From assembly GCF_021730395.1 (NCBI RefSeq), contig NW_026461893.1, positions 1 to 64,000 on the forward strand: 64,000 nt of DNA, written 5' to 3'. Made by a program: the position numbers and the translations under genes. The stretch comes from Mercenaria mercenaria (taxonomy: Eukaryota; Mollusca; Bivalvia; Venerida; Veneridae). Shown piece by piece: positions 55,020 to 64,000 of this stretch. Numbering within the stretch: the first letter of the stretch is position 1; each line of letters starts with the position of its first letter. Under the pieces are notes generated by a model, which was not told the DNA's origin, made no database searches, and saw only the letters and a list, made by a program, of their open reading frames with translations.

Positions 55020-55883
55020 CAGTGGAACCTGTCTAATCCGAACATACTCGGACCAGAAAAAAAGTTCGGATTAGAGGGGTTTTCGGATTAGAAAGGTTTC
55101 TATTTTAGAACCGAAAAGTATGCTATTTGTTACACATGATGTGTAGATTCATCTCTTTGTAGAAAGACTAATAAAAAATATTAAATTATTAGATTAATTG
55201 CTTTGAACATTGTTATGTAAATTTTATGTAAATTCAACTTCTCAATATCACTTGTAAACACTTTTTTCACCACTCCTACATTCACAGAAAGTAGCTTAAA
55301 GGAGAATATTTTACTTGTCCAGTTAGAGTAATGATCCGATTTAGTACCACTTTCAGTGAATCAATTTGCTGCTTTAAATGAACAAATTGCACAAAGATAT
55401 GAGAGGAAGGTACAGATTAATAAGGATCTATTACATTAGCAGTACTCATTGCACTTATGACTATTCTTACATATTTCTATTGAAACAAACTACTTGTACT
55501 TGCTTCTTTCACACCTGTGCTTATTGCATACATCTGTACAAAGCAAAACTCTGACATGACTTTTGATTACCAGTGTTTGGGCCTTATTGCTGTTGACACC
55601 TTTATAAAGAGTAATAGTTAAAATTGTAAACAGACTCAAACATATCAAAAGAGAGCAAGATTTACATCTGAGACAGTGTCTAAGGTTCGGATTAGAAGGG
55701 TAGATTTTCATGTAATTAGATATAAAAATCTTAAAAGTTTGTTCGGTTTTCAGAGTAGAGAGGTTTCGGATTACAAGGGTATTTTTACAATAGAGAATGA
55801 ATAAGAAAAAATGGGACCAAATAATTTGTTCAGTTTAGTGAGGTGTTCGGATTAGAGGGGTGCGGATTAGGGAGGTTCCACTG
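55020..55883. mobile_element. pogo/Tigger-like MITE with TA target site
   Basis: CAGTGGAACCTGTCTAATCC at the left and GGATTAGGGAGGTTCCACTG at the right are inverted. TA flanks both ends (55,018-55,019; 55,884-55,885). The CAGT(G/A)GAACCT start with subterminal TTCGGATTAGA repeats is that of pogo/Tigger-type elements in animals. 864 bp; no transposase frame. Confidence 0.8.
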
Positions 55884-55885
55884 TA

Positions 55886-58060
55886 TATTATTTTTTCAAT
55901 ACACAGTGACAAGTTGAACAAGTAATGTTAGCTTTTTTTGTTTCAAATTAGCGTTCAGTCCCACCTCACTAAACATGAATAAAACAAATCTTTGCTGTTG
56001 TGAAATATAATGTCGATACTAAGCGATTGAAGCTTTTTGGGATTACAGTTATTATTTCAAGGTCCTGAGTACCTAAAACTTCGCCGATAAAGAGCAAATA
56101 CAAATGTAACTGTGATTGAAACATGTTATTTACTAAAGTGCAAAATAATACAATGTTTTAAAATATACAGAAACCTTATACCTAAAAGGTGACATGTGAT
56201 GTTTATAAATATGAAATAAAAACCGATTTTGTCAGTCGAATTAGAAAATAATTTAGCTACAAAAATGTTATATATTATACTGTCACAGATAAAAGTTATT
56301 ATTTCTGCCTCCAAAAGAATCACAGAAAGAATGGTCTGACCTGGCATAGTAGGGGTTAACGTTTGTTTTTTTTATTCATAACGACACAAGTGTTGTACTC
56401 TTATTTTCACATGTTTAAAATAATTGTTAAGCAGTAGTGGATATCTGTTTCATTAGTTTCGGAGTCCGAACAACTCTGGTACAGCTTGATGAAATAAAAC
56501 GATTCAATTTATATTTTGTGAACAATGATTGACATTATAACCTATGTACTATGGATCAAACAAGAATATATTTTGCTCAACATTTTTTCTTTATGTTTCT
56601 GTTTAATAGTTGGCGTCGGATCAATTCAAATTACGCGTCAGATTGCATTCTTTTGACATAGTAAATAGATGTACTCAGAATTTTATAAAAAGGAGTGGTC
56701 ATGTTCTGTTACCATAGACGTGCCATCCCCTCTATAGCTGCCTGCTGGGTAATTTATATCCGATATCCAGTTTTGACGTATTGTAAAATTATCAAATCGC
56801 ACGCATTGATTTCTTAACTAGATAAAATTTAATTCCCAAGTCAAAGAATTGTTGACAATACATGCGGTAGCCTTTCATATAGTATTATATTGTGTTTATG
56901 AATGTATCATTTTAAAGATATACCTAGTTCTCATCCATTGTATTTATTAAGAAAAACTATTAAACGTCCGTCCTATGTTCATTTTCATTGTTTTACAGTT
57001 TCAGTTGTGTAAAAATTATTATTTGATTTTCAATTATTGACTTCCCCTGACCTACTAAAGCTGTCAATAATAACTAAAACAATATCCACTTGATATCATA
57101 TCTTAGTTAATAATTTGTAAGTAATTAATTTTGCAATGCCGTGTGCACAACTAAAAAGCGAAGGTAGACAAGTTAGACTTGTCTTCACTGTCCTTTCGAA
57201 GTATCGGCTATGCGTATAAGCTAATTTCTCTTTTTCAATGTATTGCTATTCTTTCTAGAGCTGATCTTTTTCATAGTTTAACATAATTACAATAATTATT
57301 AGATTCTGTTCAAGTTTGTACTGCACCTTGTTGTATTAATGTTTCAAGGAAAGTTGAGTTCACTTCCGATTTCACTGAATTATTACTGCCCTTTTAAACA
57401 AGCTTTTTGCTGTTTTTTTATTTATCCAAAACTGTTTGTTGAATAGATTTTATTCGTTTGGTCTCTTGTAACTGACTCTCAACAGAAATTGTAATCTCTC
57501 TCCATCTCCCTGTACAAGAGTCGTTCATCTGCAAAATAAACAATGTAGGTTATACTGCACCCATAAAATATCTTCCGATAAATGACAATAATCTAGTAGT
57601 CATATGGCCAACAAAGCAAGTCGATACTGACCTCCGGGAAAATCATTTTCAAGATATGGCATTGGAAAATTCATATCCTGAACTTTACAGAACGTATTTC
57701 TATATTTTGCAAATATTTCATTATATTTATATAACACACATAAATTGCGAAGTAAGTTCAGTGTATGATACACTTTCAATTTGCATGGATCCATTGAGAG
57801 TTGAAAGTTTAAAGAATATTTGTAAATATAACCTTATATAAGATATACATCTACTGGTAAATTTGTAAAATAGGACAAGGAGTAAATCACTAAGCCTATA
57901 CAATACAGATATGTGTCTTTGTATGTGTCTTTTTGATGAAAAATAATAAATCTGTTTGTCAGTAGTTGCGTTTTCAATAGTAGAAAATGAAATTTCTCAG
58001 ACATAACTGCAAATCCATTTATTGGATAGATCATAAATGTAACTACAAATGCTTGTTTTA
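55886..58060. other. Spacer, nothing identified
   Basis: No gene or structured repeat recognised. Presumably intron or upstream flank of the HEPN locus. Confidence 0.4.
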
Positions 58061-58063
58061 CAG

Positions 58064-58674
58064 GTTATGAGGCTAAGAGCTATGTCTGACGATCCGGAGG
58101 AAAGTGCATACTATCTCTGCGTCTTGTATCTAGTATATCATTCACCAGGAAAAGATGCTGAGACATTTCTTAAAGCAAACCAAAACGGTATTATTAAACT
58201 GAAGACCGATCATATCCTAAATGAACAAGAGTGTGCGTCACTTCTGCAGAAAGGTACACATGTTTTGAAGAATCCTCTTGATCTAAGTGATTTTGATGTG
58301 TCCATATTAATAACTCTGGCAAGAAACCTTTTCACTAATCAACAGTTACTGCCTCCCGCGAAAGGATGGAAGTATCCACCAAGAAACAAAGACAAGACTA
58401 TAGCTGCTGACCTATACGTCTGAAGACAATCAGAAATGTTATTGTTGGTCATCATCCGAAGGCACGATTGCCAAAGTGGCGATTTGACGATTAGTTGCAG
58501 AAAGTGGCAGTCATATTCCTTAGATTACAACAACAAACCTCTCCTCGGAACGTAGTACACATTAAAGAGAGGATCGAAAAGTATAGCGTGCAGTGACTAG
58601 ATCCCAGTGCTGAGAATAAGTATGATGAGAAATTAAAAGAATGGCACAAGGGATTGACTGAGTTGCAGGATCAG
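58064..58674 (+). pseudogene. DZIP3-type HEPN domain exon (disrupted)
   Basis: The acceptor GCTTGTTTTACAG precedes VMRLRAMSDDPEESAYYLCV.. and a donor CAG/GTAATG follows at 58,674/58,675. The text KANQNGIIKLKTDHILNEQE, FDVSILITLARNLF, LLPPAKGWKYPP, DKTIAADLYR matches the HEPN-type helical domain of mollusc 'DZIP3-like' proteins. The Rx5H motif (RNVIVGH) at ~58,425 is the expected RNase-type HEPN signature, but lies after a one-base frame shift near 58,418. Two in-frame stops (in WRFDD-LQKV and YSVQ-LDPS) follow. The rest continues to EWHKGLTELQDQ. HEPN proteins are RNA-binding or RNA-cutting; in this family they are often linked to innate immunity (inferred). Most likely a pseudogene, or partly sequencing error. 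Confidence 0.65.
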
Positions 58675-59047
58675 GTAATGACCACCAAACGACTAAATAC
58701 TGTTGAACTTTGTGCGATCAAGCGCGGACAATTCAATCACCATTCATTGTTGCATTTTTTCTTCTTGTCCCAGTAAAATTCCTTTATAATGTATATTTGC
58801 TTAATGGCTCAAACTACCAATAAAGAGCAAAGTTTGCTGGTCCTGTAGAGTTTGAGCGAACAAAGTTTAATTATATATTTATCTAAAAAGCAATGAACTG
58901 CAGAGTGATTTTTTAATGTAATTTTATCATAAAAAATGCCGAACGTACATAAACACATTACAAACTGTACAATATTGAGAGAGAACAAGAACATTATTTC
59001 AGCTGAAGTGTATTATAATTAGAACATTTTCATATCTTTACATACAG

Positions 59048-59089
59048 GTCGAAGAATTAGTCAAGAAACTAAAAGTGTCACTGGCTTAA
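59048..59089 (+). pseudogene. C-terminal exon of the HEPN locus
   Basis: The acceptor TTACATACAG precedes VEELVKKLKVSLA and a TAA at 59,087-59,089. Splicing from 58,674 keeps phase (..LQDQ-VEELVKK..). A short amphipathic C terminus after the HEPN domain is usual for the family as I know it. Confidence 0.5.
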
Positions 59090-59169
59090 ACAAATGATGT
59101 TTATATCTTATAGCCTTTTTATTTTGTTAGCGGGATACAACCATCTGTCGCTGCTTTTCTAAGGTTATA

Positions 59170-59175
59170 AAATAA
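59170..59175 (+). promoter_or_regulatory. Poly(A) signal AATAAA
   Basis: Canonical hexamer 81 bp after the HEPN-locus stop codon. Confidence 0.45.
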
Positions 59176-60470
59176 ATTTGAGTACAGATATTATTAGTCT
59201 GTGAATTGGTTCCTTATAGCATGTCATAGCGTATGTAATACTTTTATAAATACAGCAATACAAAAGTTGTTGACTAGACGGTCCTACCGTTAAGCCTTTT
59301 TCAAATATTGATGATCGGCACGATACTTTATTTCCTATATTGAGCTATATATTTTTGTATCTATACGTACTATGATTAGTTGTGTTTTATTTGTATAGAG
59401 ATTCAAAGGACCTTTCAAAAATTGTTAGGTATACATCTTTTCTCAGAATAATAAAAAGAAACAAACCTTTTTTTAAGTTTCCCGATACTTGGATTCAGTT
59501 TTGTTATATTTTCTTGTCGAGCCTTTTACTATATTTGCTTGGTTACATTTTATATTGTCGGAGGATCTTATATACACATACACGTATATTATATACGCAT
59601 GTAGCACGCACGCACGCACACACCGCCATGTATATATTTTTATTTGTGTGTGCGTGCGTGGGTGCATTATCACCCACCAAAGGTGAATGAGTTTCAGATA
59701 TTTTATAAGATAGACTAATGATAGTACAAGGATTACTGGTTTTTGAGGTACACTCAGAGCATAAAAATGATACTAAAAGTTCGTTTATATAAGTGTTTGG
59801 TCCCTTTGAATAAGCATCCCAAAACTAGAAGTATTAACTAAGGTATATAACTATGTATCAAATTGCTAGTTAGTCAAAGGTCATACGAACGAGAGAGAAC
59901 GAACTGACTCGCGGACATTTTACCCTTTACATAGTTTGCTTTTCAAAGCCTGTATAGCTCAGGAACTGAATTGTTTAGTAATATGTTTTCGCTAGCATCT
60001 TTATAATTTGATATTTATATTTATTTATCTTTGAATGTAAACCATCATTTTTACTACAAAGAAAACATCTCTAAAATAATTGATGCAAATGCGCATATTT
60101 ATCAAAATAATGTAAACACATGTATGGAAAACGGCATTGTCTTGACTTTGAGTCAACTTTTATCCATACAGACTACTTCTGCTTAAATGGCAGTTCTTTA
60201 ATCCCTTAATCTTATATTATTAGAGACAACAGAATCAAACTCTTAGATATTTTAACTATTTTAAGAATCATGGAATATTGGCTGCCTTAATACACCAAGG
60301 GTGTAAACTTGTATATATATGTTTACTGTAACAAAACATCAAATAGTTTTGCCTTGCATTAATGCAATCCTGAAATGCAACAGACGATATCTTTTTTTTT
60401 TGTAATTCATCAACTTTGTATTGAAAATCGATTTTAAACACTGTAGAGTTGACACCCGTTTTCAGAACTG
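59176..60470. other. Spacer with CA/TG-rich inverted patch
   Basis: ACGCACGCACGCACACAC (~59,607) and GTGTGTGCGTGCGTGGGTGC (~59,645) form an imperfect inverted repeat. No gene seen. Confidence 0.45.
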
Positions 60471-60478
60471 GAGCTTAA

Positions 60479-60828
60479 GATGATTACTCTCGGTAATAAT
60501 GAGAAGATGAAGAAACACTCACTGGCATGAAACGTTAGACAGATTAATACAAACTACAGATTTTTCTGAAGTGAAGAAAGAAGCAGAGAAGATATTAGAA
60601 GACATCAAAAGTCACAGAGTGTTAAAAACATCACAATCAAAACTGCATGCAGAATACCTGCCCGTCACAAAATTACTGCTAAACATGATTAATTATTTCG
60701 GGAGTAAAAGATGTCACGACTCGCTTGTTAATATATCAAATGAGCTTGGATACTATTTTGACACAGCCTTAACAGTTTATGGTGTTGTACCTATCGACTG
60801 CCTGGGTTATATCAAATTTACAAAGTAT
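60479..60828 (+). pseudogene. Exon-like segment, helical protein, family not recognised
   Basis: The acceptor CCCGTTTTCAG (~60,466) is followed by ELELKMITLGNNEKMKKHSL. After a frame change near 60,527 comes WHETLDRLIQTTDFSEVKKE and further helical text ending DTALTVYGVVPIDCLGYIKF; donor TTTACAAA/GTATGT at ~60,828. Composition and splice signals look like real coding sequence on the same strand as the HEPN exon. The frame break suggests decay. It may belong to the same gene family cluster, but the stop and poly(A) signal at 59.1 kb argue for a separate unit. Confidence 0.45.
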
Positions 60829-60859
60829 GTTTTGTTTTATTTATCAGAATAATAATGTT

Positions 60860-61375
60860 GAAAATGGAACACATGTTCGTACATAAAAATACTTGTCTAT
60901 GTATTTTACAGTCAAATAATAGTTGACTGTTCTTTAGTTCATGTTTAGTGAAATATTTAAACAACAGCGACTTCAAGTACTGGAGGCTTATGCGGTAGCT
61001 TGTACTTTAACTACCATTCATGAACAGGCTCAGTCAAACCAAGCCTGCAACTTTTTCGTTTATGTCGTGTTGGGCGACCTGTGGTTTTCCACTTCTTTAT
61101 TTTATTGTTATTCAACGGTTTTCAGCATGTATGCTTAATTTCGTTTATGAATAATAGATGGCTGTTTTACTTGATATTAAGCCTGGTAAGCTCGCCAGGC
61201 AGAGCACAAGACCTCAAATCAGGAAATTCTTAGCTCGAATCTCTTTATGATTTGCAAACAACATTGTGTATAAGATCCAGTTGATGGGAAGTTTTTTGTG
61301 CAGTTGTGTACCGGAAATAACTTTGAAACTATGGAAGCGTATAAAGCAGAAATTGTTATAATGGTTGAGGTAGTC
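60860..61375. other. Spacer with a fragment of the 23.6-24.8 kb dispersed repeat
   Basis: CATGAACAGGCTCAGTCAAA at ~61,018 repeats the sequence near 23,870 and 24,758. The short open frame over it (60,941-61,138) is repeat-derived. Confidence 0.5.
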
Positions 61376-61562
61376 CACAGCTGCCCCTTTATGCATTATT
61401 TCACCAGGAGCGGGTACCTGGGTAGTACCAACGACCTTCCGTAAGCCAGTTGGATGGCTTCCTGACATGAAGATTCAACGCCACGAGTGAGGCTCGAACC
61501 CACAACGGTGAGTGACAAATGATTTGAAGTCATTGACCTTAACCACTCGGCCATGGTGGCCC
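61376..61562 (-). mobile_element. tRNA-Ser-headed SINE, 5' part
   Basis: The minus strand gives GGCCACCATGGCCGAGTGGT (box A), a long variable arm, GTGGGTTCGAGCCTCACTCG (box B), then GTTGAATCTTCATGTCAGGA, CATCCAACTGGCTTACGGAA and GGTGAAATAATGCATAAAGG, where it stops. The anticodon-loop position reads CTTCAAA. The downstream part of the family is the insert at 6921-7043. Confidence 0.85.
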
Positions 61563-61714
61563 CTTTGTTATAATGATAGTTGACCGTAGGGTAAAGTGCG
61601 GAACACATAATCTGTAAATCCGATATGTTTTGATGTTAGGCAGCGAAAAGGGAAATACAGGGCACAAGAATTGTGAACTATCTTGAATAATTTGGAACTG
61701 CCTTTATATTATTA

Positions 61715-61855
61715 GTTACACTGCTTGTTGGTGACAGGATACGGGATATACGCTGTCTCGAAAATCCATATCGGCTCGAGCTTCGCTCGCTCGAGCCGAT
61801 ATGGATTTTCGAGACAGCGTATATCCCGTATCCTGTCACCAACAAGCAGTGTAAC
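61715..61855. repeat. Perfect 141-bp palindrome, 67-bp arms and 7-base loop
   Basis: The left arm 61,715-61,781 (GTTACACTGCTTGTTGGTGA..) is the exact reverse complement of 61,789-61,855; the loop is TTCGCTC. I compared the arms base by base and found no mismatch. The centre is rich in CTCGAG/GCTCG. Confidence 0.95.
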
Positions 61856-61859
61856 GATT

Positions 61860-62718
61860 TTATCTTGCCGACTACCCTTTACTTACATGCTATAATCAAC
61901 ACATTTTGTAAATTAACAAAGCTACTTACAGTGCAGACTGGAATCCCACAAATCATTTGTTTGGTCATCACTACTTGATTTACACCAGCCATAAAATGCA
62001 CAATGACCTGTGTTTTGATTAAATCACAAAACACAAAAGCTCATTTACACAGGTTATGAACTGGTTTAGATTAGAAACACTAAAAAATCTTCTTGTTCCA
62101 TCTCTTCGAAAGTTACCGGATATCACGATGTCATAAATATCTTGATACTTCGACTTTCATCCCGTTTCTTGTTAAATCATTTATCTTGAACGTAGATCAA
62201 ATGATCCTTCAGCAAACTGCTGAGTACCAAATATGTAAATTCCTTTATTTCACGATGATTTGTCTATTTAACTTCCACGTTCGTTATCCCATACAGAGTT
62301 ATTCCGCTTTTACGGCTATTTTGTCAAACTTGAGCCTCAACTTAGATATAGAATGAAATCGGCAAGAATACACTAAATTTACTCTCGGAAACGACACTAT
62401 CGTTGGAGCTAATAAATAATCTGACTTGATTCAATTACGCCAGCAGTGTGGCAGCCATTTTGTTTTGATCAAAATTCATATCTGAAATATACTAGCAGGA
62501 TATGGAATATATCCTGTCTCCACGTGACGTTTATTGACCAATAGAAATGCAAGAAACTTGTAAGAGGTGAGATAAATAGTTTTGTTAAGAGAGTAACTAC
62601 TGTCGGAAGTTAAAGACATGATTGCTGTATGGCTGGATTGTTTGGAACGTTTTGTGATACGCTTGTAATAGAGGATAGTTCATAGTTTTTATCATATTGG
62701 TATTCTTTACTCTTGAAG
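61860..62718. other. Spacer between the palindrome and the 62.7 kb exon
   Basis: ATCTTGCCGAC at ~61,861 recurs inverted as ATCGGCAAGA at ~62,357. A palindrome-like GGATATGGAATATATCC at ~62,500 echoes the palindrome arm, so 61.7-62.5 kb may be one old element with the palindrome at its end. No gene seen. Confidence 0.4.
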
Positions 62719-62918
62719 GCGAATCCATACAACCGAAAGAAAGAGGCGTAAGGCTTCCGATAACAGTGTCTTCGCCAGTGGGGATGAAACAGCTAATATC
62801 ATTGTGCGGCAGCGAAGAGATTGCAAATAGTACAAACTTCATTGCAGACGCGTTGTCAAAACATTTAGGTAATACAATAGAACTAAAAATGATGGGACTA
62901 GTCAATGTTTTGATACAG
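62719..62918 (+). CDS. Exon-like segment, possibly of a DZIP3/HEPN-family gene
   Basis: Between an acceptor-like TTTACTCTTGAAG and a good donor ATACAG/GTTTGT lies an open frame: ESIQPKERGVRLPITVSSPV, then GMKQLISLCGSEEIANST, NFIADALSKHLGNTIELKMM and GLVNVLIQ. 'ADALSK.LG..IEL...G.gSvlI' resembles a repeat that I recall from mollusc DZIP3-like proteins. Both strands are open here; the plus frame has the better splice context. Partial: no other exon of this gene was found in the last 1 kb. Confidence 0.45.
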
Positions 62919-63310
62919 GTTTGTCAGAATTATTTTCAGTTTTAGTGTTTTAGTTTTACCTGACCAACTTTAATTTTTACAATCGTTCATTTTATTTATT
63001 TACAGTTTTTATTTCAGACAACTGAATTTAATACATCGGAAAACCATATAGCAATGAAGATATCTTTATTTTGTACCAAATAATGTGATATAATTATGGT
63101 AAATCTGAAGTTGTTATTTAATATTCTAATTCTTTTTTTATCATTTGTTAAATAAAAGGTAAGAATCCCGGCACAGATCAGCAACTTCTTTAATATATTA
63201 AACCGATTAACTTTACGTCTATAAGAAATAGTTAAATGAGATATTCTTACGACTTAATGCCGCAACAAAAATTGAAGCTGATAGAATTTAATGATAAAAT
63301 ATCCTAAGTG

Positions 63311-63400
63311 CTTAAGGCGGGATTCAAACCCAGGTCTCATGGACGGAAGGCCAATGCTCAAACCACTGAGCCAAAAAGGCGACCCGGGTTTGAATCCCGC
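63311..63400 (-). repeat. tRNA-like SINE head flanked by a 15-bp inverted repeat
   Basis: The minus strand reads TTTTTGGCTCAGTGGTTTGA (box A) and ACCTGGGTTTGAATCCCGC (box B). Box B lies in GCGGGATTCAAACCC (63,317-63,331), which recurs inverted as GGGTTTGAATCCCGC (63,386-63,400). No intact cloverleaf. Confidence 0.55.
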
Positions 63401-64000
63401 AACAATACTATTGATTTCCCTCATTAAATTATATCCACTTCTATTCCTGTTACAAGAATAGTTAATGGTATGGTATGCCTTATCAATTTATTGACAGTAT
63501 TAATGATAATTGTAAAATGTCCTCGTCATTTTCAGTTTAAAAGAGCAATTTTCTTTTCGATTATTCATTCACCTTTGTCAGTGTTTCCCGTGTTTTTTCT
63601 CAAATTATTCATTGTCTTGTCTGCTTTGATTTCCTGTGAATAATATTAACGTCAGGGCAAAGAGGACTGCCTTAGAGAAAACGTTGTTTATTTCAGACAG
63701 TTAAAACTGACCGTTGTCAATGCCTCAGATCTATTATCAGTATTAACTCATATTACGATTTTATTTTATTTACAGTTATTGTTGTTATTATATACATTTA
63801 AAATACAAAACGTCACCTAGGCCGAAAGCTTGTTACTATGGCAATGTTAACTTCAAGCTGTTAACATTGTAACTTCAAACAACTTAGGTAAGTACAATAG
63901 GTAGTGGAAATGGTTACAGGATATAATGAAACACACTCGTTGTTACTGAATGTTTAAACAAATGCGTATTATACTCATAAATATATTTGAATAGAGAATT
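63401..64000. other. AT-rich spacer, nothing identified
   Basis: No gene or repeat boundary recognised. Confidence 0.4.

Noticed and set aside
58809-58994. Minus-strand frame between the HEPN exons
   Set aside because: Lies inside the predicted intron, AT-rich, no domain.
61480-61562. tRNA-Ser gene (minus strand)
   Set aside because: Intact boxes A and B, but the sequence continues into a known SINE body; the anticodon position reads TCA rather than a Ser anticodon.

Overview
The window looks like AT-rich intergenic and intronic DNA from a bivalve mollusc, probably a heterodont (venerid-type) clam. The basis is several repeat families I recognise from such genomes (a tRNA-Ser-headed SINE, SINEs ending in a shared ACGGCGTTAA-type tail, the tandem GACCTAGTTTTT repeat ending in a GTGACAGGTGAGCT hairpin, inverted-repeat MITEs) and a DZIP3-type HEPN coding segment of a kind common in molluscs. 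No genome search was possible, so the taxon is inferred. No ordinary conserved host gene is complete here.

Left part (1-20 kb). The window opens inside the tyrosine-recombinase gene of a DIRS/Ngaro-type retroelement, whose split direct repeats follow. Then come a TTAA-flanked MITE, a decayed minus-strand L1/Tx1-like LINE (4.0-8.1 kb) carrying two later insertions, and a tandem duplication at 9.8-13.5 kb. One duplicate holds a LINE and the other keeps the empty site. A 1.65 kb foldback element at 16.66-18.31 kb has arms made of 21-bp tandem repeats in opposite orientation.

Middle (20-43 kb). This part is MITEs with readable ends (20.7-22.7, 24.85-25.0, 27.85-29.86, 31.6-31.9 and 42.4-42.9 kb), SINEs (several with clear target duplications), a piggyBac transposase relic and a LINE 3' fragment. 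Long stretches hold nothing I can identify.

43-51.3 kb, minus strand. This is a nearly whole Helentron (Helitron-like rolling-circle transposon). It has a spliced N-terminal exon, a cysteine-protease-like domain, a basic region of seven 63-bp repeats, and a 1,816-residue open frame with zinc-finger, HUH/Y2 Rep, PIF1-type helicase and apurinic-type endonuclease domains. The Rep-helicase-endonuclease frame is uninterrupted. The upstream part carries one in-frame TGA and one frame change.

52.8-64 kb. A 145-bp tandem array, a pogo-like MITE with TA target site, and then plus-strand exons that look host-derived. A HEPN domain of the DZIP3 type is followed by a spliced C-terminal exon and poly(A) signal, but the HEPN exon carries a frameshift and two stops. 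Two more exon-like segments lie at 60.5 and 62.7 kb. Between them is a perfect 141-bp palindrome (67-bp arms) at 61,715-61,855.
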